Positions 32,494 through 41,877 of a stretch of 64,000 nucleotides of DNA are shown piece by piece. The DNA is taken from contig NZ_FNCC01000013.1 of assembly GCF_900100955.1 (NCBI RefSeq), positions 124,001-188,000 of the forward strand, given 5' to 3'. Each line of letters begins with the position of its first letter. Within the stretch, counting starts at the first letter, position 1. The position numbers and the translations under genes were made by a program. Under the pieces are notes generated by a model. The model saw only the letters and a program-made list of their open reading frames with translations. It did no database searches and had not been told where the DNA came from. This DNA comes from Lentzea fradiae. GTDB lineage: Bacteria; Actinomycetota; Actinomycetes; Mycobacteriales; Pseudonocardiaceae.

Positions 32494-34940
32494 TCGGCCG
32501 GCTGTTCCGCGGCGCTCCGCTGACCTGCACCTTCCTGATCGTCTACTGGACGGCGGGGGCGCTGACCGGGACGATCGGCGGGCCGGATCCCGTCCTGTCG
32601 GCGAAGGTCGGGCTCGGCATCGGGAGTCCGGTGTGGACGGTGTTCACCTCCGCGCTGTGGTCGATGGACCTGGTCGGTTACGTGGCGACCACGGTGCTGC
32701 TGCTGGTCTTCGGCCCGCAGGCCGAACACGCCTTCGGTGCGGCGCGGACCGCCGCGATCTTCCTGTCCTCGCACGTGATCGGCTCGTACCTGGGGCTCGG
32801 CCTGGTGCTGCTCGGGCACGACGCGCACTGGTCGTGGCTCGAGTCGCTGATGGACGAGGTCGCGGCCGGGCCGTCGATCGGCGGGGTGGGCCTCGTGCTC
32901 GCGCTGACGTTCCGGATGCCACCGGCCTGGAGGCGCCGCGTCCGGCTGATGACGATCTTGTCGGTGCTGGTGCTTACCCTGTACTCGGGTTGGCTCGAAG
33001 ATGTGCTCCGACTGTCCGGTGGCGTGGCCGGGTTGCTGGTCGGAGCTGTGGTTCTGCGCACCGGACCGGCGCGGAGGACCCGGTCGTTCCAGGACACCAG
33101 GGTGCTGGTGGCGCTGCTGCTCGCGGCGTCGGCGCTCGGGCCGGTCGTGGCGATGATGTCGCCGTACCCGAACGGCCCGCTGTCCTGGTTCGCGGACGTG
33201 GTGGCGGTCGCACAGCCGTCACCGGAGTACGTGGGCGAGGTCTGCGACGCGGGGCTCGTGGAGCTCTGCCGGACGATGGCGATCCAGCTGTCGTACGGCC
33301 GGTTCCCCGCGCTCGTGATGTCGCTGCTGCCGGCGTTGCTGCTGCTCGTGCTGGCGGAAGGGTTGCGACGCGGCCGCCAGTTCGCGTGGTGGTCGGCGCT
33401 GGTGTGCAACGTGGCGTACACCGCGTTCATCGGGTGGTACGTCGTGGAGGCCGTCCAGCTCCCGGACGCCGGTGCGGCCGAGGCCGCGTTCTCGTTCGGC
33501 GTCCCGATGCTGGCGCCGCTCGCGATCACGGTCGTGCTGGTGGTGACGCGCGGGCACTTCGCCGTGCGGCTGCCCCGGCGTGCCGTCAGGAGGTTCTGGC
33601 GGTTCACGGCGGGCAGCGTCGCGTCGCTGTCGGCGCTGTACGTCTTCGGCGGGTACCTGATCCGTGATCAGCTCCTGCCGGAGCCGGGCTTCGCGCAGCT
33701 GCTCGCGGACCTGCCCACGCGGTTCCTGCCGCCGGGCTACCTCGGGCTGGTGCCGTTGCACTTCGCCGCGGACGGGTTCGCCGCGACACTGCTGTTCGAG
33801 TACACGGGCGTGGTGTTCTGGCTGATCGTGCTCGCGGGTCTGCTGATGGCGTCGTGGCGGTCGTGGCCGTCACCGTGCGAGGAGGAGGCGAAGCGCGCCC
33901 GCGAACTGGTGCGGCGCCACGGCGGTTCGTCGTTGTCGTACATGACGACGTGGCGTGGCAACCAGTACTGGTTCACGCCCGACGGCGGCACGGCGGTCGC
34001 CTACCGGGTGGTGGCGACGATCGCGCTGACGGTCGGCGACCCGATCGGTCCGGCGCGGGCCGACGCCGTGCGCGGGTTCGCCGAGTTCTGCGCGCGCAAC
34101 GGGTGGACACCGTGCCTGTACAGCGTGGGAACCGAGACGAAGGAGGTGGTCGAGAGCCTGGGGTGGTCCGCGGTGCAGGTCGCCGAGGACACCGTGATCG
34201 AGCTGGGCGAGCTGAGCTTCACCGGCAAGAAGTGGCAGGACGTGCGCACGGCGTTGAACAAGGCCGAGAAGGCCGGTGTCACCGCCGAGTGGTGCTCGTA
34301 CGCCGACGCGCCGTTCGCGATCACCGACCAGATCCGGTCGATCTCGGCGGAGTGGGTGGCCGACAAGGGCCTGCCGGAGATGGGCTTCACGCTGGGCGGG
34401 CTCGACGAGCTGACCGGCGACGGTGTCCGCTGCCTGCTGGCCGTGGACGGCGACCGCACCGTGCACGGCATCACGAGCTGGCTGCCGGTGTACGCGGACG
34501 GCGAGGTGGTCGGGTGGACGCTCGACTTCATGCGCCGTCGCACGCACGGGTTCCGCGGTTCGACGGAGTTCCTGATCGCCTCGGCGGCCAGGGGCTTCCA
34601 GGCCGAGGGGGCGCGGTTCCTGAGCCTGTCGGGAGCGCCGCTCGCCCGGCTGGACCGCGGTGAGCGCCCGCGCGCGGTGCAGCGCGTCCTGGACCTGACC
34701 GGGCAGGTGCTGGAGCCGGTGTACGGGTTCCGGTCGCTGTTCGCGTTCAAGGCGAAGTTCCAGCCCGTGTACCGGCCGATGTTCATGGCCTACCCGGACT
34801 CGGCCGCGCTGCCGCGCATCGCGAACGCCGTCGGGCGCGCCTACCTGCCGCACCTCAACGCGCGTCAGGGACTGCGGCTCGCGACCAAGATGATCATCCG
34901 GCCGCGGGCGCGGACCGGGACGCCGGAGAAGACCGGCTAG
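32490..34940 (+). CDS. MprF-like aminoacyl-lipid synthase with rhomboid-like N-terminus
   Basis: A membrane protein of 816 residues. The first ~200 residues contain six helices with a rhomboid-like layout (GPSIGGVGLVLAL in place of the catalytic GxSG), then further helices to about residue 460. The C-terminal cytosolic domain (about 470-790, DUF2156) is the aminoacyl-tRNA-dependent transferase, with TTWRGNQYWFTPDG, GFAEFCARNGWTPCLYSVG and VYGFRSLFAFKAKFQP. Such enzymes add lysine, alanine or another amino acid to phosphatidylglycerol or diacylglycerol and lower the negative surface charge, giving resistance to cationic peptides. No fused lysyl-tRNA synthetase is present, unlike LysX. Amino acid and lipid are unknown. 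Confidence 0.88.
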   Translation: MIGRLFRGAPLTCTFLIVYWTAGALTGTIGGPDPVLSAKVGLGIGSPVWTVFTSALWSMDLVGYVATTVLLLVFGPQAEHAFGAARTAAIFLSSHVIGSYLGLGLVLLGHDAHWSWLESLMDEVAAGPSIGGVGLVLALTFRMPPAWRRRVRLMTILSVLVLTLYSGWLEDVLRLSGGVAGLLVGAVVLRTGPARRTRSFQDTRVLVALLLAASALGPVVAMMSPYPNGPLSWFADVVAVAQPSPEYVGEVCDAGLVELCRTMAIQLSYGRFPALVMSLLPALLLLVLAEGLRRGRQFAWWSALVCNVAYTAFIGWYVVEAVQLPDAGAAEAAFSFGVPMLAPLAITVVLVVTRGHFAVRLPRRAVRRFWRFTAGSVASLSALYVFGGYLIRDQLLPEPGFAQLLADLPTRFLPPGYLGLVPLHFAADGFAATLLFEYTGVVFWLIVLAGLLMASWRSWPSPCEEEAKRARELVRRHGGSSLSYMTTWRGNQYWFTPDGGTAVAYRVVATIALTVGDPIGPARADAVRGFAEFCARNGWTPCLYSVGTETKEVVESLGWSAVQVAEDTVIELGELSFTGKKWQDVRTALNKAEKAGVTAEWCSYADAPFAITDQIRSISAEWVADKGLPEMGFTLGGLDELTGDGVRCLLAVDGDRTVHGITSWLPVYADGEVVGWTLDFMRRRTHGFRGSTEFLIASAARGFQAEGARFLSLSGAPLARLDRGERPRAVQRVLDLTGQVLEPVYGFRSLFAFKAKFQPVYRPMFMAYPDSAALPRIANAVGRAYLPHLNARQGLRLATKMIIRPRARTGTPEKTG

Positions 34941-35054
34941 GTGAAGGGGTGCGGGCGGGTGGCTCGCGCCCGTTTCGCCCGCGGGCCTACGCCGATAGGG
35001 TGGAGAGCAGCCCGCCTGCCGCACTCCCGGGCCGGGCTGAGCGAAGATGCGCCG

Positions 35055-37235
35055 ATGACCGTTCGGGGCGATCTGACTGCCCAGACCACGACGTTCATCG
35101 GCCGTCGGACGGTGCTCGCCGACGCCGGGGCGCTGCTCGGCCGCGCCCGGCTGATCACCCTCACGGGTGTCGCCGGGGCGGGCAAGTCGCGCGTCGCCGA
35201 GGAGATCGGGCGGGCCGCGGAGGGAGCCGGGGCGTTCCAGCACGGTGTCCGGGAGGTGCGGCTCGCCGACCTCGGGGACGCCGCGCTGCTCGCGCGCACC
35301 GTGGCGGCCGAGCTGCAGATCGTCGACAACTCGCAGGACAACGGGTTCGGGCGGCTCGTGGAGTCGTTGTACGACAAGCACCTGCTGCTCGTCCTCGACC
35401 ACTGCGACCACCTGCTGGACGCCGTCCGGCACTTCGTGCACCACCTGCTGCGGGAGTGCGAAGGGCTCACCGTCCTCACGACCTCGCGGGAACGGCTCGG
35501 CGTGTACGGCGAACACGTGGTGCAGGTGCCGGGGCTGGGCGACGAAGCGGTGGAGCTGTTCCTGGAGCGGGCGGCCACGCCACCGGCCGAGGACGAGATG
35601 CCGGCCGTGAAGGCGCTCTGCCAGGCCGTCGGCGGACTGCCGCTCGCGGTCGAACTGCTGGCCGCACAAGCACCGGCGGCGCAGGTGGCCGAGGATCTCG
35701 GAGCGGCGACGCTGGACGACGTTCTCAGCTGGACTGCACAGCGGTGCACAGAGGAGCAACGGCTGCTGTGGGCGGAGTTGTCGGTGTTCCCGGCCGACTT
35801 CGACCTGGCCGCCGCCGAGGCGGTCGCAAGCGGGACGGTCCCACGCGACAACGTTGCTGAGGCGTTGGACGAACTGGTGCGCAAGGCGATCGTCGTGGCG
35901 TCCACCAGCCAGGTCAGCGGACGCACGCGCTACCGGGTACCGAGAGCGGTGTGCGAGTTCGGCGCCCGCCTGGTCCCGGACACCGACGCACGGCGGCGGC
36001 ATGCCCTGCACTACAACGCGTTCGTCGACGAGGCGGCGCGGTTGTGGTTCTCGCAGGACGAGACGTTGTGGATGGGCCGGCTGCGGGAGGAGTGGCCGAA
36101 CGTCCGCGCCGCCATCGGGTACGCGCTGGCCACGCCGGGGCTGGCCGAGACCGGCACGCTCATGGCGATGAACGTGCAGCGCACCCGGTTCACGGCCTCC
36201 GCTGGCAGGCTCGGTCAGGCGCGCGACCTGCTCGCCACGGCCCGTGAGGTGATCACGGAGGCGCCGCTGCGCACGTCGTTGCTGGCGCACTGCGCGTACA
36301 TGGCGCAGGCGCTGGGAGACATGGCGACGGCGATCCCGTTGATGAACGAGGCACGGTCGTTGCCGCGCCAGCCCACGACCGACATGAACGTGCTGATCGT
36401 CGAGGCCACGCACCTCTTCCTCGTCGAGGGCTCACCGGACTGCGTGCCGTTGTACGCGCACGTCGTCGAGCTTTGCCGCCAGTACTCACCGGCCGGTGAC
36501 ACCTACTGCGCCGAGCTGATGCACGCGATGGCGTCGTGCTTCCTGCTGGACGCCGAAGCCGCGGACAAGGCCACGACGGGGTTGCTGAGGACCGCGGAGA
36601 ACAACGGCGTCGAGTGGTCACGTGCCTGGGGCCTGTGGCACCGGGGCCTCTACGAGCTGCTGCACGGCGACCCGGTGCAGGTGTACGCGCTGGCGATCGA
36701 GGCGCTGCGGACCCAGCTCGCGATCGGCGACGCGTGGGGCCCGGCGTACAGCCTCTGGTTGCTCGCCTGCACGTGCGCCGAGCTGGGGGCTTTCGACCGC
36801 GCGGCACGGCTGCTGGGCGCGTTGCGGTCGCAGGAGCGGCTCGCGCGGATCTCGTTCGGCACGATGAGCCCGTTCCGCGCCGTGCTGGAACGGGCGGACC
36901 GCACCGTGCGCCGCGCGCTCGCCGACGACTACCCGGTGACCACGACCCTGGGCGCCGACCTGCGGCCGGACCAGGCGATGGCGCTGGCCCTCGAACCGTT
37001 GCCGGACGCGGAGCGCCGTCCGCCGAAACCGTTGCTGCCGGGCGGGTTGACGCGGCAGGAGCTCACGATCGCCGGACTGGTCGCGGAAGGGCTGACGTCG
37101 AAGCAGATCGGCGCGCGGCTGTTCATCTCACCGCGCACCGCGGACCGGCACGTCGTGAACATCCGGGTGAAGCTGGGGCTGCCGACCAGGGTCGCGCTCG
37201 CGGCGTGGCACCGCGAGCAGCAGGGGAGGTCCTGA
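35055..37235 (+). CDS. LuxR-family regulator with STAND ATPase domain
   Basis: A 726-residue regulator. The N-terminal ATPase domain has Walker A GVAGAGKS (38-45) and Walker B LLLVLDHCDH, with the AP-ATPase features TTSRERLGVYGEHV and GGLPLAVELLA. A helical TPR-like middle part lies near residues 370-640, and a C-terminal LuxR HTH ends the protein (about 660-715, GLTSKQIGARLFISPRTADRHV). Such large regulators usually activate secondary metabolism or stress genes when a ligand opens the ATPase module. It starts 114 bases after the MprF-like gene. No biosynthetic cluster is adjacent. Confidence 0.9.
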   Translation: MTVRGDLTAQTTTFIGRRTVLADAGALLGRARLITLTGVAGAGKSRVAEEIGRAAEGAGAFQHGVREVRLADLGDAALLARTVAAELQIVDNSQDNGFGRLVESLYDKHLLLVLDHCDHLLDAVRHFVHHLLRECEGLTVLTTSRERLGVYGEHVVQVPGLGDEAVELFLERAATPPAEDEMPAVKALCQAVGGLPLAVELLAAQAPAAQVAEDLGAATLDDVLSWTAQRCTEEQRLLWAELSVFPADFDLAAAEAVASGTVPRDNVAEALDELVRKAIVVASTSQVSGRTRYRVPRAVCEFGARLVPDTDARRRHALHYNAFVDEAARLWFSQDETLWMGRLREEWPNVRAAIGYALATPGLAETGTLMAMNVQRTRFTASAGRLGQARDLLATAREVITEAPLRTSLLAHCAYMAQALGDMATAIPLMNEARSLPRQPTTDMNVLIVEATHLFLVEGSPDCVPLYAHVVELCRQYSPAGDTYCAELMHAMASCFLLDAEAADKATTGLLRTAENNGVEWSRAWGLWHRGLYELLHGDPVQVYALAIEALRTQLAIGDAWGPAYSLWLLACTCAELGAFDRAARLLGALRSQERLARISFGTMSPFRAVLERADRTVRRALADDYPVTTTLGADLRPDQAMALALEPLPDAERRPPKPLLPGGLTRQELTIAGLVAEGLTSKQIGARLFISPRTADRHVVNIRVKLGLPTRVALAAWHREQQGRS

Positions 37236-37243
37236 GTGGACGG

Positions 37244-37852
37244 TCAGCGCGCGTCGGCCGCTGTCTTCAGGCCGAACGCGATCAGCGCGGACGCGGACAG
37301 GCGGTCGAGCAGGGTCCGTTGCCGCAGCAGGAAAGCACGTGCCCGGCCCGCCGCGGTGATCAGGACCGGGAACCACAGCAGGCCGATGCCGAGGTGGATC
37401 GCCACCAGCACGACACCCCACGCCGGTTGGCCGACCGGCAGGAACTGCGGCAGCAGCGAGAGGTAGAAGACGCCCGGCTTCGGGTTGAGCAGGTTCGTGA
37501 GCAGTCCCACGCGGACAGCCGCGCGCACCGACGGCACGGGTGCGGGCTCGTCGATCTCGGTGGGCCCGCGCGAGGCCCACAACGCCTTGACGCCCAGGTA
37601 GACCAGGTATGCCGCGCCGAGCCAGCGCACGACGTCGTAGGCCAGTTCGGACGCCTGCAGCAACGCCGTCAGGCCGACCAGTCCCGCGACCGCCCACACC
37701 AGGCAGCCCAGCGTGCTGCCGACCACGACGCCCATCGCGGCACGGCGGCCGACGAGCAGGGCGGTGCGCAGCACCAGCAGGGTCTCCAGGCCCGGCGTGA
37801 TGACGGTCAGGAGCGCGACGAGCGTGAAGCTGAGCAGCGCGGCGGTCGACAT
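37244..37852 (-). CDS. LysE/RhtB-family amino acid exporter
   Basis: An inner-membrane exporter of 202 residues with six hydrophobic segments. Family motifs are TVITPGLETLLVLRTALLVGRR near the N-terminus (with the conserved PG) and GLLTNLLNPKPGVFYLSLLPQF near residues 120-141. The ATG at 37852 was preferred over upstream codons because the first transmembrane helix begins there. It converges on the LuxR gene with eight bases between stops. The exported amino acid is not known. Confidence 0.9.
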   Translation of the reverse strand: MSTAALLSFTLVALLTVITPGLETLLVLRTALLVGRRAAMGVVVGSTLGCLVWAVAGLVGLTALLQASELAYDVVRWLGAAYLVYLGVKALWASRGPTEIDEPAPVPSVRAAVRVGLLTNLLNPKPGVFYLSLLPQFLPVGQPAWGVVLVAIHLGIGLLWFPVLITAAGRARAFLLRQRTLLDRLSASALIAFGLKTAADAR

Positions 37853-37915
37853 GCCGTCATGAGAACACGGAGAAACCGGCCGACCGCCGAGATTTAACAC
37901 GCCCGACACCGGACG

Positions 37916-38497
37916 TCAGCGGCGCCAGGCCCGCACGCCCATCCTGCCGGTGCTGCCGAGGTCGATCAGCAGGTCGTTCCCGCCCGACTCCGGCACCAGC
38001 GCCTGCCACGCGCCGTCCGGCGTGAGCGCGATGTCGGCGTGGCCACCGACCAGGGGCGGCTCGACCGACGTGTGCGTGTTGCGCCACAGGAACGCCGTTC
38101 TCGCCCGCTCCCCCGGCTGCACGGTGACCGACTGGGGCGGGTCGTCGAAGCCCGCGAGCACCGCGATGCCGCCCGAGCCGGGAACGATGTCGACCGCCAG
38201 CGGCCGCCACTGGTCGTCGTGCAGCTTGACCTGCGGATACCCGTTGAGCTCCACGGGTTGCGTCCCGCAGTTGAGCAGCTCGACTGGCATCACCCGCAGC
38301 CCCGACGCCGCCTCGACCTCGCCCGCGGTGAACTTCAGGCCGGTGCCGCAGGACTCGGCGCTCGCCGACGGCGCGGCGAGCGTGCGCTGCTGGACGGGTG
38401 GCGGTTCCTGCACCGGCGGCACCGCGCTGCGCGCTCCGCACGCCGTCAGGACGACGAGCGCAGCCGACAACGCGAGAATTCTGCCCCCAGTTCTCAT
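37916..38497 (-). CDS. DUF4232 lipoprotein
   Basis: A 193-residue secreted protein with a lipoprotein signal (lipobox LTAC). A short Pro-rich linker is followed by a DUF4232 domain (about residues 48-193), including two cysteines (near 49 and 77) and the phrase PVELNGYPQVKLHDD typical of this actinobacterial family. Function is unknown. It is on the same strand as the exporter downstream and the two-component genes upstream. Confidence 0.8.
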   Translation of the reverse strand: MRTGGRILALSAALVVLTACGARSAVPPVQEPPPVQQRTLAAPSASAESCGTGLKFTAGEVEAASGLRVMPVELLNCGTQPVELNGYPQVKLHDDQWRPLAVDIVPGSGGIAVLAGFDDPPQSVTVQPGERARTAFLWRNTHTSVEPPLVGGHADIALTPDGAWQALVPESGGNDLLIDLGSTGRMGVRAWRR

Positions 38498-38523
38498 GTC
38501 CGCGATCATGCCACGGCGCCTGC

Positions 38524-39195
38524 TCAGGTCAGGCGGTAGCCGTGCGCCGGCCGGTTCGCCATGCCGTAACGGGGCTGGACCTCGGCTTTCCCGATCGACA
38601 CCAGGTGCTCCAGGTACCGGCGCGCGCTCACCCTGGACAGCCCGGCCCGGTCGGCGACCTCCTGCGCCGACAGGTCCGTCTCGCAGTCCCGCAACGCGTC
38701 GATGACCAGCCGCATCGTCACGGCGGACAGCCCCTTGGGCATCACCGCCGTGCGCGGCCGGTGGTGCATCAGCTGGTCGACCTCGTCCTGGTCCAGGACC
38801 TGCCCGAGCCTCTGCACCTCGATCCGCTGGGCGAGGTACTCGCGCATGCGATCGAGGAACGCCGTGCGGGTGAAAGGCTTCACCAGGTAGTTGTCGACGC
38901 CCCTGGACATGGCCTGCCGCACCGTCTCCCGCTCGCGCGCGGCCGTGACCGCGATGACGTCGACCGGTGTCCCGCTGCGGGCGCGCAGCCGTGCCAGCAC
39001 CTCGAGCCCGGAGATGTCGGGCAGGTGGATGTCCAGCAGCACCAGGTCGGGGCGCAGCGCGTCGACCGCCCGCAACGCCTCACCGCCGCCGTGGGCCTCC
39101 CCGACCACCTCGAACTCGGGCATCGCCTCCAGGAAGCCGCGGTGGATCGCGGCCACGGCGAAGTCGTCATCGACTACGAGCGTCCGCACGCTCAT
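38524..39195 (-). CDS. CitB/DcuR-type response regulator
   Basis: A 223-residue regulator. The receiver domain has the acidic pair in VVDDD and the phosphoacceptor in LVLLDIHLPDISG (about D54). A C-terminal winged HTH reads TDLSAQEVADRAGLSRVSARRYLEHL. The ATG overlaps the kinase stop (ATGA). Regulators of this class respond to citrate and C4-dicarboxylates; here the divergent tctCBA operon is the expected target, with phased repeats between the two units. Confidence 0.93.
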   Translation of the reverse strand: MSVRTLVVDDDFAVAAIHRGFLEAMPEFEVVGEAHGGGEALRAVDALRPDLVLLDIHLPDISGLEVLARLRARSGTPVDVIAVTAARERETVRQAMSRGVDNYLVKPFTRTAFLDRMREYLAQRIEVQRLGQVLDQDEVDQLMHHRPRTAVMPKGLSAVTMRLVIDALRDCETDLSAQEVADRAGLSRVSARRYLEHLVSIGKAEVQPRYGMANRPAHGYRLT

Positions 39196-40763
39196 CGGTT
39201 CCCCGTTTCCGGCAGCCACACGTCGAACGACGCGCCGCCGAGCTCCGAGTCGCGGATCTCCACCCGGCCACTGCGCCGGGTCACCACCCGCGACACCAAT
39301 GCCAGTCCTATACCCCTGCCGTGCGCTCCCTGAGCGTCCTTCGAGCTCACGCCCAGGTCGAAGATACGGTCGCGTTGCGACTCCTCCACGCCGGGACCGT
39401 CGTCGTCCACGACCACGCGCACCCCGTCCGCCGACGAACGCACGAGCACGCGCACGGTGCCGCCCGTCTCGACCGCGTCGACGGCGTTGTCCACCAGGTT
39501 CCCCAGCACCGTCAACGCGTCGTCACCCGCCCTGGTGTCCACAGCGCTCTCCGGATCGAGTCTGAGCCGCACGCCGCGTTCGTGCGCTGTCGACGACTTG
39601 GCGAGCAGCAACGCCGCGAGCGCGGGGTCCGCGTTCGCGCCGTCGATGATCTCGGCTGAGACCGAGCCCGCGCCACCCACCCTCTCGATGTAGGACACGG
39701 CGTCGGCGCTGCGGCCGAGGTCCAGCAGGCCGCCGATGACGTGCAGGTGGTTCGAGAACTCGTGGGCCTGCGCTCGCAGCACCTCGGTGACGGTGCGCTG
39801 GCCGTCCAGCTCGCGCAACGCGTCGTGCAGCTCCGTGCGGTCGCGCAACGTCAGCACGACCCCGACGGCGCGGTCGTGCGTCTTGGCGGTGCTGCGGTTC
39901 GCGACCAGCACCCGTTCACCGGCGAGGACGAGCCGGTCGACGACGTCGTCCTTGCCGCGTGCCAGCTCCAGCAGGCCGTCGTCGAGGACCTCCGCCGCGA
40001 GCCGTCCGCTCGGGTCCTCCGCCAGGCCGAGCAGCCGCATCGCCTCGTCGTTGACCAGGGCGAGCCTGTCCCGGTCGTCGACGGCGACGACGCCCTCGCG
40101 GATGCCGTGCAGCATCGCGTGCCTGGTCTCCAGCAGCTGCGCGATCTCGGCCGGTTCGAGCCGGAACGTGCGCAGCCGCACGTGCCGGGTGATCAGCGCC
40201 GCGCCCAGCACACCGATCAGCGCGGCGGTCGCCAGCCAGCCGACCAGCTCCGGCAGGTCCTCCGCGAGGTCGTCGGACAGCTCGCTCTCCAGGATGCCGA
40301 CCGACGCGATGCCCAGGATCTCCCCCTCGCGCGAGCGCACCGGCACCTTCGCGCGCAACGACGTGCCGAGCGTCCCGGTCTCGGTGCCGACGAAGATCTC
40401 GCCGGACAACGCGACGCTGGGGTCCGTCGAGACCCGCTCGCCGATGCGGCTCGGGTCGGGGTGCGAGTAGCGGACGCCGCGCCGGTCCGTGACGACCACG
40501 TACGTCACGTTCGACGCCTTCCGGATGACCTCGGCCAGCGGCTGGATGGTCACGGTCGGGTCGTTCGCCCCGAACGCGTCGATCACCGTGGGTAACTTGG
40601 CGACACTCTCCGCGACCGACAACATGCGGTCTTTGTACGACTCCCGGATCCGGTCGCTCTGGAGCTTGGCGGCCAGCAGACCGGCCGCTGAGGTGGTCAT
40701 CAGGACGATGACCACCTGCAATGCCAGTAACAAGGCTCCAAACGACACCGTCCGGCGAGACAT
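39192..40763 (-). CDS. CitA/DcuS-type sensor histidine kinase
   Basis: A 523-residue kinase with the layout of carboxylate sensors: a membrane helix near the N-terminus, an external PAS-like sensor domain (about residues 35-165, ending YSHPDPSRIGERV and a conserved FVGTETGTLG region), a second helix near 170-190, a cytoplasmic PAS domain, and a kinase core with the SpoOB-type H-box RAQAHEFSNHLHVI and the G-box HGRGIGLALV. The ATG at 40763 was chosen because the first helix follows at once. It probably senses citrate or another tricarboxylate and controls tctCBA. Confidence 0.93.
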   Translation of the reverse strand: MSRRTVSFGALLLALQVVIVLMTTSAAGLLAAKLQSDRIRESYKDRMLSVAESVAKLPTVIDAFGANDPTVTIQPLAEVIRKASNVTYVVVTDRRGVRYSHPDPSRIGERVSTDPSVALSGEIFVGTETGTLGTSLRAKVPVRSREGEILGIASVGILESELSDDLAEDLPELVGWLATAALIGVLGAALITRHVRLRTFRLEPAEIAQLLETRHAMLHGIREGVVAVDDRDRLALVNDEAMRLLGLAEDPSGRLAAEVLDDGLLELARGKDDVVDRLVLAGERVLVANRSTAKTHDRAVGVVLTLRDRTELHDALRELDGQRTVTEVLRAQAHEFSNHLHVIGGLLDLGRSADAVSYIERVGGAGSVSAEIIDGANADPALAALLLAKSSTAHERGVRLRLDPESAVDTRAGDDALTVLGNLVDNAVDAVETGGTVRVLVRSSADGVRVVVDDDGPGVEESQRDRIFDLGVSSKDAQGAHGRGIGLALVSRVVTRRSGRVEIRDSELGGASFDVWLPETGNR

Positions 40764-40799
40764 GGCTCGAATTCTGTCGTATCGGCTGTGAATCGTGTC

Positions 40800-40835
40800 A
40801 CGACCTAAACGACCAATACGGTCCTTACGACCGAA
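40800..40835. promoter_or_regulatory. Four 9-bp phased repeats between the CitAB-like genes and tctC
   Basis: The hexamer ACGACC occurs at 40800, 40809 and 40827, and ACGGTC occupies the matching slot at 40818, each followed by three variable bases. The four units thus sit head to tail with an exact 9-bp period. The array is central in the 142-base divergent region and is a good candidate binding site for the CitB-type regulator. Confidence 0.5.
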
Positions 40836-40905
40836 CACTTACGTGTAGCGCTGCGGTTACCTAGCGTCCCCGCCCAACGTTCGCATCGAAACTAGGAGTT
40901 CCTCG

Positions 40906-41877
40906 ATGACTAGGGCCTGGAGACGAGCTGTGGCGGTCGCCGCCGCCGGACTGGTGCTCGCCGGGTGCGGCCAGTCGGCCGGCGGTGCCGGCGATGACTC
41001 CATCGCCAAGCTGGAGATCATGGCGCCCGCCGACCCCGGTGGCGGCTGGGACCAGACGGCACGGGCGATGCAGGCCGCGGTGCAGGGGGCCAAGCTCGCC
41101 GGTTCGGTCCAGGTCAGCAACGTCGGCGGCGCGGGCGGCACGGTCGGGCTGCAGAAGCTCACGTCCGAGCGCTCCGAGTCGTACCTGATGATCACCGGGC
41201 TGGTCATGGTCGGCGCCGTGGAGACCAACCAGTCGAAGGCGCGGATGGAGGAGACGACGCCGATCGCCCGGCTCACCGCCGAGGACGAGGTCGTCGTCGT
41301 CCCCGCCGACTCGCCGTACAAGACGATCGACGACCTGCTCAACGCCATCAACGAGAAGGGCAAGGCGGTGTCGATCACCGGCGGCTCGGCCGGCGGCACC
41401 GACCACATCCTCGCCGGCCTGCTGCTGAAGGCGAAGAACATCGACCCCGGCAAGCTCAACTACGTGCCGTACTCCGGCGGCGGCGAGTCGCTGGCGGCGC
41501 TGCTGGGCAACAAGGTCGCCGCGGGCATCTCGGGCGTCGGCGAGTACAAGGAGCAGATCAAGGCGGGCAAGCTGCGCGCGCTCGGCACCTCGGGCCCGAA
41601 CCCGAACCCCGACGTGAACGCGCCGACCTTCAAGGACCTCAACGTCGAGCTGATCAACTGGCGCGGCGTCGTCGCACCGGCCTCGATCTCGGCGGAGGCC
41701 AAGGCCCGGCTCACCAAGCTCGTCACCGACATGCACGCGAGCGAGCAGTGGAAGGAAGAGCTCAAGAAGAAGGGCTGGACCGACACGTTCCTGACCGGCA
41801 CCGAGTTCTCCACCTTCATGTTCAAGGAGATCGGCCGGGTGAAGCCCGTCCTGCAGGACATCGGGCTCGTTCCGTGA
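40906..41877 (+). CDS. tctC: Tripartite tricarboxylate transporter binding lipoprotein TctC
   Basis: Extracytoplasmic solute receptor of 323 residues with a lipoprotein signal (lipobox LAGC). The family signatures PADPGGGWDQTARAMQ near residues 43-58, NVGGAGGTVGLQKL and YVPYSGGGESLAALLGNKV are clear. It captures citrate or a related carboxylate and delivers it to TctBA. AGGAG precedes the ATG. The stop overlaps the tctB start. Confidence 0.95.
   Translation: MTRAWRRAVAVAAAGLVLAGCGQSAGGAGDDSIAKLEIMAPADPGGGWDQTARAMQAAVQGAKLAGSVQVSNVGGAGGTVGLQKLTSERSESYLMITGLVMVGAVETNQSKARMEETTPIARLTAEDEVVVVPADSPYKTIDDLLNAINEKGKAVSITGGSAGGTDHILAGLLLKAKNIDPGKLNYVPYSGGGESLAALLGNKVAAGISGVGEYKEQIKAGKLRALGTSGPNPNPDVNAPTFKDLNVELINWRGVVAPASISAEAKARLTKLVTDMHASEQWKEELKKKGWTDTFLTGTEFSTFMFKEIGRVKPVLQDIGLVP

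Noticed and set aside
33870..36413. Open frame of 847 codons on the minus strand
   Set aside because: It is antisense to the MprF-like and LuxR-type genes, which carry clear motifs.
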